Shown in pieces: positions 26,142-34,421 of a stretch of DNA of 64,000 nt. The DNA is from UBA2966 sp965242505. GTDB lineage: Bacteria > Pseudomonadota > Alphaproteobacteria > UBA2966. Every line of letters begins with the position of its first letter. The first letter of the stretch is position 1. A model generated the notes under the pieces. It saw nothing but the letters and a program-made list of their open reading frames with translations, had not been told where the DNA came from and ran no database searches. The position numbers and the translations under genes were made by a program. The stretch lies in assembly GCA_965242505.1 (NCBI GenBank), contig OZ251449.1:1364001-1428000 (forward strand), given 5' to 3'.

Positions 26142-27107
26142 ATGGCACGGTGCTCCCGAGAGACCTGCTATTGTCCGGAAGTGAGTTGCGCCCTTGGCCA
26201 TCTCGATCATACGCGGTGCCCGTCTTGGGAGACGGGTGATGCGTACGACGGTCAAGATGTTCGGCGGCCATCGGACGCAATGACGATGCCATGGTCCGGG
26301 AATGTCCTTGGGCTCGCCGATCTCGGTTTTATCGCGGGTCGCAGAAAACCATTCGTGTTGGCGATCGTGGGACCAGAGAACGCCGGTAAGACCACGCTAC
26401 TGGCGGCTTGGTATCTGCTTCTTGGGCGGGGTGCGTATCTGGAGGGAAAGTTGCAGTTGCGGTTTTCCGGTTCCTATTCACTTGCAGGCTGGGAATCCAT
26501 CGCAGGCTCCCTGCGCTGGTCGCCAGGACCGGTACAGCCGACTTTTCCGCCGCATACCACTAGCGGCGGCAAGCGGATGCCGGGGCTACTACATCTGGCG
26601 TTCATGCGGAATGACAGACGGTGCAGAGATTATGTGATGACCGATGCGCCAGGAGAGTGGTTCCGGAAATGGGCAATCAATCGCGACACCTCAGATGCTG
26701 AGGGAGCTCGGTGGGTGGCGAGGCATGCCGATGCTTTCTTGCTGATGGTAGATTGCGAGGCCCTTTCAGGCGCAGGGATGGGTAGAGCCCGTGGTGACGT
26801 TCAAGTGCTTGCGCGCCGCTTAGGGGTTGAGAGACAAGGGCGTCCCGTTGGGCTTGTTTGGACAAAGACGGATGTCGCAATTTTAAATGAAACGGAGGAG
26901 GCCGTTCGAAATACAGTCCTTGAACAAATGCCTGACGCTCTAGAGTTCAGAGTCAGTGTCGCATCCACACATGACCAAGACGAAGATAGTAGAAAGGGAT
27001 TTCTCGACCTTCTCGATTGGGTCCTAAACGTTCGGTGCAATCCGGCCGTGCTTCCCGAACCTATCAGCGAGAACATCGATCCTTTCTTCCTGTTTTCCAG
27101 GAGGTAA
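26142..27107 (+). CDS. TRAFAC-type GTPase (double-GTPase 2-like) with N-terminal Cys cluster
   Basis: This 321-residue P-loop protein has Walker A GPENAGKTT near residues 77-85, DAPGEWF as the DxxG switch II equivalent, and TKTD as the guanine-specifying motif near residue 244. The N-terminus carries a Cys/His cluster (CYCPEVSCALGHLDHTRC), a likely zinc-binding element. These features fit the TRAFAC-clade GTPase paired in GTPase-associated conflict systems (DO-GTPase2). It starts 3 nt after the GASH gene and 2 nt before the second GTPase, so the two GTPases are made together and probably act as a heterodimeric switch. Confidence 0.72.
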   Translation: MARCSRETCYCPEVSCALGHLDHTRCPSWETGDAYDGQDVRRPSDAMTMPWSGNVLGLADLGFIAGRRKPFVLAIVGPENAGKTTLLAAWYLLLGRGAYLEGKLQLRFSGSYSLAGWESIAGSLRWSPGPVQPTFPPHTTSGGKRMPGLLHLAFMRNDRRCRDYVMTDAPGEWFRKWAINRDTSDAEGARWVARHADAFLLMVDCEALSGAGMGRARGDVQVLARRLGVERQGRPVGLVWTKTDVAILNETEEAVRNTVLEQMPDALEFRVSVASTHDQDEDSRKGFLDLLDWVLNVRCNPAVLPEPISENIDPFFLFSRR

Positions 27108-27109
27108 TA

Positions 27110-27982
27110 ATGGAGATATCGGAGACCCAGAGGATCCTGATGCTCGGTGAGTCCGATGTTGGAAAAACTCATTACGGCGGTCAACTGTTGAAGCGGTTGA
27201 TGAATAGCCATGGACAAATTCGAATGAACGGTGCCGCGACCAACCTCGAACCTTTTCAGAAGGTGATGGATAGCCTGAATGAAGGAAGGTTGGCTGACCA
27301 TACCGCCACTACGATCTATGACGAAAGTGTTTGGCCGATCATCGACGACGCAGAACGTAAGGCGCGTCTGATTTGGCCGGATTATGGAGGGGAGCAAATC
27401 CGGAATATCATTGACGAGAGGCGTATTCCGAACGCTTGGGGAATACGCATTACGCAATCTTCAGCATGGCTTCTGTTAATTCGGCCTCAGAAGATTCGGG
27501 TGGACAATGATGTCTTCTCCCGGCCGTTGACATCTCTGAGAAAAGACACAGCCGAGGTACAGGAAACTGACCGAAATGAAATGATGTCAGGAACAGGGAG
27601 TATTGGGTTATCGGATCAAGCTCGTCTGATCGAATTGCTGCAAATGCTAATCCAAACGTATTTGACATGTGATGAGATCGCAGGTCATCTGCCCCAACTA
27701 CTGATCCTGCTGACATGTTGGGATGAGATGCAGATTGATACGGAACCAGTGCAGGTCTTTCGACAACGCCTTCCGATGCTTTATGATTTCGTATCTAGCA
27801 ATTGGGAAGACTCGGTTGTGCTCGGCCTTTCTGCCTTGGGCCGAAGACTCGACAAGACTAAATCCGATATGGAATACGTTAATCGTGGTTCGGAAAGTTT
27901 TGGGTATATGGTTCTGGAAAATGGAACTCATTGCGACGACCTGACATTGCCTATACACAAGCTCCTTTCTGGTTTTCCATGA
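27110..27982 (+). CDS. Second TRAFAC-type GTPase (double-GTPase 1-like)
   Basis: This 290-residue protein has Walker A GESDVGKTH at about residues 13-21, WPDYGGEQ as the DxxG switch and LTCWDE as the TKxD equivalent, where Cys-Trp replaces the usual Lys. GGAGG precedes the ATG at 27110. It resembles the DO-GTPase1 member of paired GTPases. The altered guanine-specifying motif could lower nucleotide specificity. No membrane segment is seen. Tight spacing to the first GTPase and to GAP1 supports a single signalling complex. Confidence 0.72.
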   Translation: MEISETQRILMLGESDVGKTHYGGQLLKRLMNSHGQIRMNGAATNLEPFQKVMDSLNEGRLADHTATTIYDESVWPIIDDAERKARLIWPDYGGEQIRNIIDERRIPNAWGIRITQSSAWLLLIRPQKIRVDNDVFSRPLTSLRKDTAEVQETDRNEMMSGTGSIGLSDQARLIELLQMLIQTYLTCDEIAGHLPQLLILLTCWDEMQIDTEPVQVFRQRLPMLYDFVSSNWEDSVVLGLSALGRRLDKTKSDMEYVNRGSESFGYMVLENGTHCDDLTLPIHKLLSGFP

Positions 27983-28002
27983 TGGCATGAAGCGCCTAGA
28001 CC

Positions 28003-30501
28003 ATGCGAATTGAACAAGCCTTATATGGGGAATTTCGCGGGGGACACTCCTTGCTGGAAGCGAGTGGGGACAATGAAGTATCGAGCGAAGTCGCCCAGCG
28101 ACTCGATCTTCCAGACACGGCCCCACCGGGTGTCGAATGGTCGCCATTTCTCCGCGGATTCCCATATCATGATCGATATCTCCTTTCTCGAACTTTCCTT
28201 GACAATCACGCTTCCAGAGGAGGAATGGTGTTTTCGCATGCACTCATTGTTCCGTTGAACGAAATCACTCGAATTTCCGACCTGAGACCATTGCTGGAAA
28301 TACTTACAGTCGACGATCGATCCCGACCTACTGCGGAGACAATCGATCTTCCCAGAATCGAGAGACATCTTCCAGGATCCTGTGACTTGCCAGAACCCTG
28401 TGACCTGTTAGACGCCGCTGAAGCACTTGTCTCAGCGGAGAAGTTGCCGACTGTACGGGCAGGTCATAGTGGATTTGATGATCTTGTAGTGGCCCTTTGG
28501 GCGCGTCTACTACCGAGAATGCGGCGAAACTTCGCTTTTCGCTTGAGTTTCAGTCCAGACGATCTGGTGGAAGACCTTACGCCAGCACTGGTATGCACAC
28601 CTCATACGATGGTTGGACAATGGACCGGTTACTGTGTGATCAGATCCGGTGCTGTTGAAGAACCGACTTCCCTCGCGAGTGCTGTGCTGAGTAGCCGAAG
28701 GAACATCGCCTCACTCCTGGAATTCAGGTCTGAAATCGGCGCGGACCCAGAAACGTTCATCGATTTACGGTTACTCGATCAAGCCTATCAGTTCAGCATA
28801 AAACAACAAACATTGGAGAATTGTATCGGAGCTATGAGACTGATCGGAAAACTATCCCCAGATTCGAGAGTTGGTCAGGATCGAAAGGACAGCCTGATTC
28901 GACAGCTTATGGAAGTTATCGTTGAGGCAAACGCTGAGGACATTTTATTGATGCGAAATCTACAACTTTCTGCTTTCCCTTCACCCAATCGTGTATGGCA
29001 AAAACTGAAAGTCTGGGCAATGGAAAATGTCTATTCTCATGACCAGGATCATCATATGATTCTGGTGCTTCAGGACGCTATTTCCGATGACTCCGTCTCG
29101 GAATGGCGGACGGCGTTTCTCGACGGATTGACGGAGGCAGCGCGTGTGTGTGAGCCAGATCTCACTGTTGCTTTCTGGCGTTGGGTTCAAATTTGCCCGA
29201 ATGCTGTTGATTCCGCATTCCGTGGTGTCATGACTGAAGCGGATGTCGAACGATGTGTGGCCGAAGCGGCACCGCGCAGTATCAGTGAAGAAATAGCCGA
29301 AATTCTGCTGGCCCTTGCGCGATCTCGCGGATGGCTCCGTGTACACGGAGTGGTGCTGTCGAGCAAATGTAAACCTTTGGACTCGGTTCGTCAACAAATC
29401 GTCGTTGACACGGACTTGTCGTTCACTGAGGGTGTGCGATTTTCTCTTCGAAATGCGAAGCAGAAGGAAATCTTGGATTGTGCCTTGGAGATCGGAGAAC
29501 CGCGTATAATAGCACTTGCTGGCGAGGCAGTCACCAAGCATCCAAATCTGCTTAGCAGTATTGATTTTTCCAAACCGACCGCACAGGAAATTTGGCAAGA
29601 GGCTCTTGCTACTGATCCTGACTCTTGGCAGGGATTGGTTAATCCCGAAGCAGCGATCTACGTAGTTCTCGATTGTCTGTTGGATGGTGGGAGAGTGAAC
29701 TCGTCACTGGTCGACCGGCTCTCGCTCACGCCTATCGCCGACCTGGGGGGCTATCCGCGCCGGGCTGAGGTATGGCGACATGTCGATAGTTTCGCACGTG
29801 GTAATTTCCTTGCGGCAACTGCCAAGGGATGGTTGAAGCACGCTGCCAATAATCATATGCCGTTCAAACCGGAATCCGAATTGCAATCCGCAATATTCGC
29901 GGCAGACGCCCTTGAATCGATACTGAATGGGCTGTTTCCCGATAACCTTAGCACCGCGATCTGGATCATTTCTGCGCTTGATCGATATGATGAAAACAGA
30001 TTCATTCACCTGATTCACAGCATGATCGCAGATTCATTTCCTCTATCTGTTTCTGATGCTGAAAGAATCGGTCACTTGATACTGAATCGTCAATGGAAAA
30101 GAACTGCTGAAAACTTGGTGAAGCAATATCAATCGGGACGGAAAGACCTTAAACCAATCCTTCGCACATGTTACGATATGCTCAGTCGTTGGACACGGAT
30201 ATCTTTGAAATTGAAACCGCTGTCCGAAGATGAAAAATGGGATGCCTTTGAGGATTTGGTTACTGAGCTTTATCCCAGTGGACCAAACGAGAAAGGAATG
30301 TGGGAGCGTGCAGGTGGAAATGATTCCGATTTGTTGCTCCATCAAAATGGACGAACGCAATGGCGGAAGGCGTTACGAAATGTCCGTAGAGGAGCAGGAG
30401 TGCGCCCTGTCGATATTCTAAATAGTATGAAAGAGGACTTTCCTACCAATAAGCGAATTTCTGATTTGTCTAATGATCCCATGTTTGAGGAGGATGCATG
30501 A
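28003..30501 (+). CDS. GAP1-like large regulator ending in an EAD1 adaptor domain
   Basis: This 832-residue protein opens with MRIEQALYGEFRGGHSLLEAS and SRGGMVFSHALIVP, which match the N-terminal part of GTPase-associated protein 1 (GAP1). The middle is a long helical region without a catalytic motif. The last ~85 residues (ELYPSGP, W.RAGG, GRTQW, VRRGAG, DLS) form an effector-associated domain of the EAD1 type that also ends the next protein, the caspase. I infer that GAP1 senses or regulates the two GTPases and recruits the caspase by EAD1-EAD1 contact. Its stop overlaps the caspase start by 4 nt (ATGA). Hand counts of two 60-base lines give 42% and 47% G+C. Confidence 0.72.
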   Translation: MRIEQALYGEFRGGHSLLEASGDNEVSSEVAQRLDLPDTAPPGVEWSPFLRGFPYHDRYLLSRTFLDNHASRGGMVFSHALIVPLNEITRISDLRPLLEILTVDDRSRPTAETIDLPRIERHLPGSCDLPEPCDLLDAAEALVSAEKLPTVRAGHSGFDDLVVALWARLLPRMRRNFAFRLSFSPDDLVEDLTPALVCTPHTMVGQWTGYCVIRSGAVEEPTSLASAVLSSRRNIASLLEFRSEIGADPETFIDLRLLDQAYQFSIKQQTLENCIGAMRLIGKLSPDSRVGQDRKDSLIRQLMEVIVEANAEDILLMRNLQLSAFPSPNRVWQKLKVWAMENVYSHDQDHHMILVLQDAISDDSVSEWRTAFLDGLTEAARVCEPDLTVAFWRWVQICPNAVDSAFRGVMTEADVERCVAEAAPRSISEEIAEILLALARSRGWLRVHGVVLSSKCKPLDSVRQQIVVDTDLSFTEGVRFSLRNAKQKEILDCALEIGEPRIIALAGEAVTKHPNLLSSIDFSKPTAQEIWQEALATDPDSWQGLVNPEAAIYVVLDCLLDGGRVNSSLVDRLSLTPIADLGGYPRRAEVWRHVDSFARGNFLAATAKGWLKHAANNHMPFKPESELQSAIFAADALESILNGLFPDNLSTAIWIISALDRYDENRFIHLIHSMIADSFPLSVSDAERIGHLILNRQWKRTAENLVKQYQSGRKDLKPILRTCYDMLSRWTRISLKLKPLSEDEKWDAFEDLVTELYPSGPNEKGMWERAGGNDSDLLLHQNGRTQWRKALRNVRRGAGVRPVDILNSMKEDFPTNKRISDLSNDPMFEEDA

Positions 30502-31607
30502 GAAAAATATCATCTCATTCAAGCGCCAAATCCGAATCTTTTTCGACAGGTCATGCAGTTGTCATCGGTGTGGCGAATTACTGGCACATTGGTAAGCTCT
30601 CCAACGCAGTCCTGAACGATGCATGCGATCTCGCAAATGTTCTGACGTCGAACGATCATTGCGGATATGATAAACATAATCTACATCTACTGCTCGATGA
30701 TAATGCCACTCTGGTTCGTATACGGAAAGCTCTAGGCGCCGTGACTGAGGCTAGCTGTCCCCAAGATACGGTTGTTATCTTCTTTTCTGGTCATGGAGCT
30801 GTTTTCCACAAGTCAGGCGAGCCCATCAGCGCCATCTTACCTGTCGAATGCGACGTAGGATCGCTGGATGAGACATCCCTGTCCGAACCCGAATTGTCGG
30901 CAACACTCCAGAATATCCCTGCACGTCGTCTTCTTGTTCTGATTGATGCTTGTCATTCAGGTGGCGTGAGCAGCTTTAAGAGCCAAGGAGTGGCGAAGTC
31001 TCTGACCTTTGGTTATGCTGAGAAGTCACTTGGTCGTCTTGCCCAAGGTGTGGGTCGTGTTTTGATTGCATCCTCCCGAGCCGATGAAACATCTCTTGTG
31101 CTCGGCGGGATGCGCAATAGCGTGTTCACTTGCCACCTTCTTGAAGCGCTACGTGGGGAAGGACGCACGAGCGGCGATGGAATGATTCGGGTTTTCGATA
31201 TATTCAATCATGTCTCGAAAATGGTGAAACGTTCAGTTCCAGGACATCAACACCCTATCTTTAAGGCAAGTGATCTTGAGGATAATTTTCCCGTTACCCT
31301 AGAATGTGGCAGAAGTCAAATCGCCGTAAATAAAACAGATCATCAGGTAACAAGGGATATCTGGGAGCAGTTGGTGAACATAATGTCCGACCTGTACCCA
31401 CAAGGACCGACTGATCAGGAAATTTGGTGCCGTGCGGGAGGCGATTTATCTCGTGTACATCTGAGCGGAACTGGCAGGGAACTCTGGTTCCGTGCATTGC
31501 GTATCCTTCGCCAAGGCGGTGGTGGAGCAGGAATACAAAAGGAAAATTTGATCGCGGCGGCTCTTGAGGATTATCCACATCATCCAGAATTGGTCGATCT
31601 CTCGTAG
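30498..31607 (+). CDS. Caspase (peptidase C14) effector with C-terminal EAD1
   Basis: This 369-residue protein has a caspase-like catalytic domain (about residues 15-255) with catalytic His99 in FFSGHGA and Cys152 in DACHSGG, both intact. IGVANYWHIGKLSNAVLNDA is the usual first strand and helix. Residues ~285-369 are an EAD1 domain (DLYPQGP, W.RAGG, GRELW, LRQGGG, DLS), like the one on GAP1. In related bacterial systems caspases kill or arrest the cell once released by an upstream sensor. It is the last gene of the operon, a common place for an effector. A protease substrate is not visible in the window apart from its operon partners. Confidence 0.88.
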   Translation: MRKISSHSSAKSESFSTGHAVVIGVANYWHIGKLSNAVLNDACDLANVLTSNDHCGYDKHNLHLLLDDNATLVRIRKALGAVTEASCPQDTVVIFFSGHGAVFHKSGEPISAILPVECDVGSLDETSLSEPELSATLQNIPARRLLVLIDACHSGGVSSFKSQGVAKSLTFGYAEKSLGRLAQGVGRVLIASSRADETSLVLGGMRNSVFTCHLLEALRGEGRTSGDGMIRVFDIFNHVSKMVKRSVPGHQHPIFKASDLEDNFPVTLECGRSQIAVNKTDHQVTRDIWEQLVNIMSDLYPQGPTDQEIWCRAGGDLSRVHLSGTGRELWFRALRILRQGGGGAGIQKENLIAAALEDYPHHPELVDLS

Positions 31608-31646
31608 CGTCGTTACATATGGACATACCGGGACTTGGATTCTCCC

Positions 31647-32066
31647 TTAGCTCGTTTCCTCCCGGCGGCGGATAGATTGGTGCGATTTCCGATCAATCGG
31701 CTTGCTGTCGGAGAGCCAACTGTCACTGCCGTGTGCAGAACCGGTTCGCGCACCGCCCTGCCCCGGTATGGGCGGTTTCTCATCAATATCAGGAACGATG
31801 GTCGAGATGGAATCTCGGATTTCCTTGACCTCATGCTCGCGTCCGGCCGCAATCATGTCGCGCGCAATGGCCTGCGCCGTGAACAATGACGATCGCGCAA
31901 CCTGGATCTGCACATCGGTCCGCGGCCATTCCTGGTTCTCCAGCCACTGCGCGGCGAGCTCGGCGAGCAGCCGGTTCGCCGTGGTCTCTCGGTCCTTCGC
32001 CGCCGCTTTGAGGTGCTTCCATACCTCCTCGTCGATGCGAATGTGCTTGTTGACGGTCCCGGCCAC
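31647..32066 (-). CDS. Ribbon-helix-helix/Arc-like DNA-binding protein
   Basis: This 139-residue protein begins at GTG 32066 behind GGAAGGGGGA. Residues 1-45 (VNKHIRIDEEVWKHLKAAAKDRETTANRLLAELAAQW) are a ribbon-helix-helix domain. The rest is a helix (TAQAIARDMIAAGREHEVKEI) and a Ser/Arg-rich tail without a known motif. It converges with the caspase gene. No toxin is adjacent, so an accessory relaxosome protein or a regulator of the element is as likely as an antitoxin. Confidence 0.7.
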   Translation of the reverse strand: MAGTVNKHIRIDEEVWKHLKAAAKDRETTANRLLAELAAQWLENQEWPRTDVQIQVARSSLFTAQAIARDMIAAGREHEVKEIRDSISTIVPDIDEKPPIPGQGGARTGSAHGSDSWLSDSKPIDRKSHQSIRRREETS

Positions 32067-32408
32067 CGCGTTCCCCCTTCCGCTTCATCGCGCATCTCGG
32101 TCGGTATCCGTCCGCGTTCGGGCGCCGACAGCCCTCGAATTTCCCACTGGACAGTACCGTAACCTGAAACGAATCCGGGAAGATTTGGAGCAGGTTCAAT
32201 GACCACGTGAGCTATTTCACCATCCTTGCCGCGCCGACAGTGTACGCGATCGCTTCGTTCCTTGTTCCGTTTTGGAATGGATGGATGCCGGTTTGCGCGC
32301 AATCCCGGTCCGAACGAGCCACAAGACGGCACCCGATGGATCGTACCGGGAAGCGACGCAGAACGCCACCATTTGTCCTCGTTCACTACATATGAGACAC
32401 CGCGTGGG

Positions 32409-32489
32409 CCGTTGGGAGCGGCGCGTCAAGCCGCTTCGCGGCTCCTCCGCTCCGCTCCGGCCCTTCGGGTGACCCACCGCTCCCAACGG
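32409..32489. repeat. REP-like palindromic element with 13-bp terminal inverted repeats
   Basis: CCGTTGGGAGCGG (32409-32421) is perfectly inverted at 32477-32489. Inside lies a short hairpin GCCGC-TTC-GCGGC. Part of the unit recurs inverted at 43051-43090 and, partly, at 34357-34382. Confidence 0.75.
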
Positions 32490-32501
32490 CTCCGAGGGCA
32501 A

Positions 32502-32531
32502 CCATGGCCGTAAGCAGGCTTCCGGCCATGG
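32502..32531. repeat. Perfect hairpin (9-bp stem)
   Basis: CCATGGCCG at 32502-32510 pairs with CGGCCATGG at 32523-32531 across a 12-nt loop. There is no T-tract, so a simple terminator is unlikely. It could be part of the neighbouring palindromic element or a nic-region hairpin. Confidence 0.5.
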
Positions 32532-33096
32532 CGAGGCCGGATACCGACCGACCCGATGGGCCGTGTCTCGCATGTATCTGAACCAGGACACCATTCATAG
32601 TCCTGCGCAGGTGTGGCTGCGACGCACAATGCGATGCAGGCGGTGAGGAAGGCTGTTTCCTGCAACCTTCGGAGGCTGGCGTGTGACGCATGTGTTACGC
32701 CCAAGCCATTGACACCGTTCATGTATGCTCCCGGGATCGGCCATACGACGCAAAAAACGACGCACTTGTTCCGGCATGACAGGCATGCGCGGGGCTGTGA
32801 TCGATCATGGCGGAGCGCGGTCTGGCGCACGTTTTCGCATCCTTTTCAACACCTTGCAGCGTGCTGCGTCTGGTGTGAGGGTGGACACGGCTTCCATGCC
32901 GTGATCGTACCACAGGAGGGGAGGAAAGGGATTGGGGCCCGGGACCGGCGAGGGGAGCGAGCCGGTGCGGACGCGACGGTGGGACGCGTGGGCGGCGGCT
33001 TGGCCGTCGTCGCCGCCAGCGCGGTCTTCCGTGATGAGGCGAGGGAGAAGGGCCGATCCCTGGCGCGGGACCGGCCCTGTGTGGTTGGGGTGTCGC

Positions 33097-34104
33097 TCAG
33101 GCGGCGACGCGGTGGACGGGGATGCCGAGCTGGCGGGCCTTGTCGACGAGGTTCTCGGTGATGCCGGAACCGGGGAAGGCGACGACGCCCTTGGGCAGGA
33201 GGTTGAGGAGGTCGTCGTTGCGGCGGAAGGGGGCGGCGCGTCCGTGCCTGTCCCAATCGGGCTTGCAGACGATCTGGTGGACGCCGTTGCGCTCGGCCCA
33301 GGAGGCGGCGATCTTCTCGGCTCCGGGGCCGCCGCCGTGGACGAGGACCATGTCGTCGTGCCGGGCCTTGACGCGATCGAGGGTGGTCCAGATGGCGCTG
33401 GCGTCCTCGGCCTCCCTGCCGCCTGCGACGGCGACGAGGGTTCCGTCGGGGAGGTGGGCGCGGGTCTCGCGGTCCTTACGGGCGCGGATGAAGTCGCGGG
33501 CGTCGATGGCGGCGGAGGTGAGCTTGCCGGTGCGGCTGGCGTGGGAGCCGTGGCAGGGCCGCCACTGTTCGCCGGTCTCGGTCCTGTAGGCGTCGGCGGC
33601 GAAGTCGCGGAGCTTCTCGAAGGCGTCGCGTCGGTCGCCGAGGTTGTGGGCGCGCTCGGTGATGCGTTCGAGTTGCCAGGCCTTGACCTCGGTTCCGTCC
33701 TGGGCGCGTCCGAGGTCCCGCATCTCGGGGGCGAGCCTGTCGACGGCGCGGTCGAAGCGCTGGACCTGTGCGTGGAAGGTGTTGACGAAGCCCCAGAGGA
33801 GGCTCTCGCGCTCGTCGGCGAGCTGGGTTCCGTCGGGGGCGACGGCGCGGGTGAGGACGTGGAAGGCCTGCTCGACGCCGGCGATGGCCTCGTCCTGGTC
33901 CCAGACGGGCCGGTTGTCGGGTTCGTCGGGGCCGGGGGTCGCGCCGTGGAGCCTGGCGTGCTCGCAGACGGCGGCGGTGGGGGAGGCGGCGTGTCCGGGT
34001 TCGCAGTCGTCGTCGACGTCGAAGGCGTCGCCGTCGAGTCCGGCCCTGGCGAAGGCGTCGGCCATGGAGGTGTCGGCGGTGTCGGTGACGTGGAAGGCGT
34101 TCAT
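33097..34104 (-). CDS. DUF2493 / SLOG-fold (YspA cpYpsA-like) protein
   Basis: This 335-residue protein starts at ATG 34104 behind CAGGAGA. The C-terminal ~130 residues (LVAVAGGREAEDASAIWTTLD, MVLVHGGGPGAEKIAASWAE, FPGSGITENLVDKARQLGIPV) form the Rossmann-like SLOG domain annotated as DUF2493, which is predicted to bind a nucleotide-derived ligand. The N-terminal two thirds are helical and acidic. The family is common on alphaproteobacterial plasmids and integrative elements. It heads a row of separate leftward genes, each with its own Shine-Dalgarno. Confidence 0.82.
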   Translation of the reverse strand: MNAFHVTDTADTSMADAFARAGLDGDAFDVDDDCEPGHAASPTAAVCEHARLHGATPGPDEPDNRPVWDQDEAIAGVEQAFHVLTRAVAPDGTQLADERESLLWGFVNTFHAQVQRFDRAVDRLAPEMRDLGRAQDGTEVKAWQLERITERAHNLGDRRDAFEKLRDFAADAYRTETGEQWRPCHGSHASRTGKLTSAAIDARDFIRARKDRETRAHLPDGTLVAVAGGREAEDASAIWTTLDRVKARHDDMVLVHGGGPGAEKIAASWAERNGVHQIVCKPDWDRHGRAAPFRRNDDLLNLLPKGVVAFPGSGITENLVDKARQLGIPVHRVAA

Positions 34105-34148
34105 GACGATCTCCTGAGTTGGTGTTGCGTCCTCCGGGGCGTTGGTGT

Positions 34149-34421
34149 CCCGTCGTGACGTCCAATTGGGATACGCGCGCGGACCGGAGCCACAACGACC
34201 GGAATGCCAGCGTCGGGGAGGCGTCCGATGGTGCGGGCGCACAAACGACCGGAAACGCTTGGCGCGCTTGCGCGCTTAGAGTTTCCGAGGAGTGCGGAGC
34301 CACGGTCGGACGCCTTCCCGACGCTCCTTGGCATTGCGAGTCGTTGCCGTAGCGAAGCGGAGGACCCGCGAAGCGGGTTGGCGGAGGGAGCACGTGTGTC
34401 ACGATTGGACGTCACGACGGG
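34149..34421. mobile_element. MITE-like element with 18-bp terminal inverted repeats
   Basis: CCCGTCGTGACGTCCAAT (34149-34166) is perfectly inverted at 34404-34421, bounding 273 bp with no coding potential. The interior carries a REP-like piece (34357-34382) with the small hairpin CCCGC-GAA-GCGGG. It fills the space between two SLOG-type genes, and its right end supplies the last codons of the gene at 34399-35019. No target-site duplication is obvious. Confidence 0.65.

Larger units (their letters stand above)
32067..33096. other. Non-coding kilobase with palindromic elements
   Basis: No open frame here looks coding: the frames that exist are shadows of GC-rich repeats. The stretch holds an 81-bp palindromic element (32409-32489) and a separate hairpin (32502-32531). 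The relaxase gene must act at an oriT somewhere, and this is the longest gene-free stretch of the element, so it is a candidate site; I see no proof. Confidence 0.6.

Noticed and set aside
31608..31646. Terminator after the caspase gene
   Set aside because: No hairpin with T-tract is visible in this short gap.
32067..33096. Several 60-180 codon frames in the kilobase after the RHH gene
   Set aside because: They follow the palindromic repeats, have no ribosome-binding sites and show no recognisable protein sequence.
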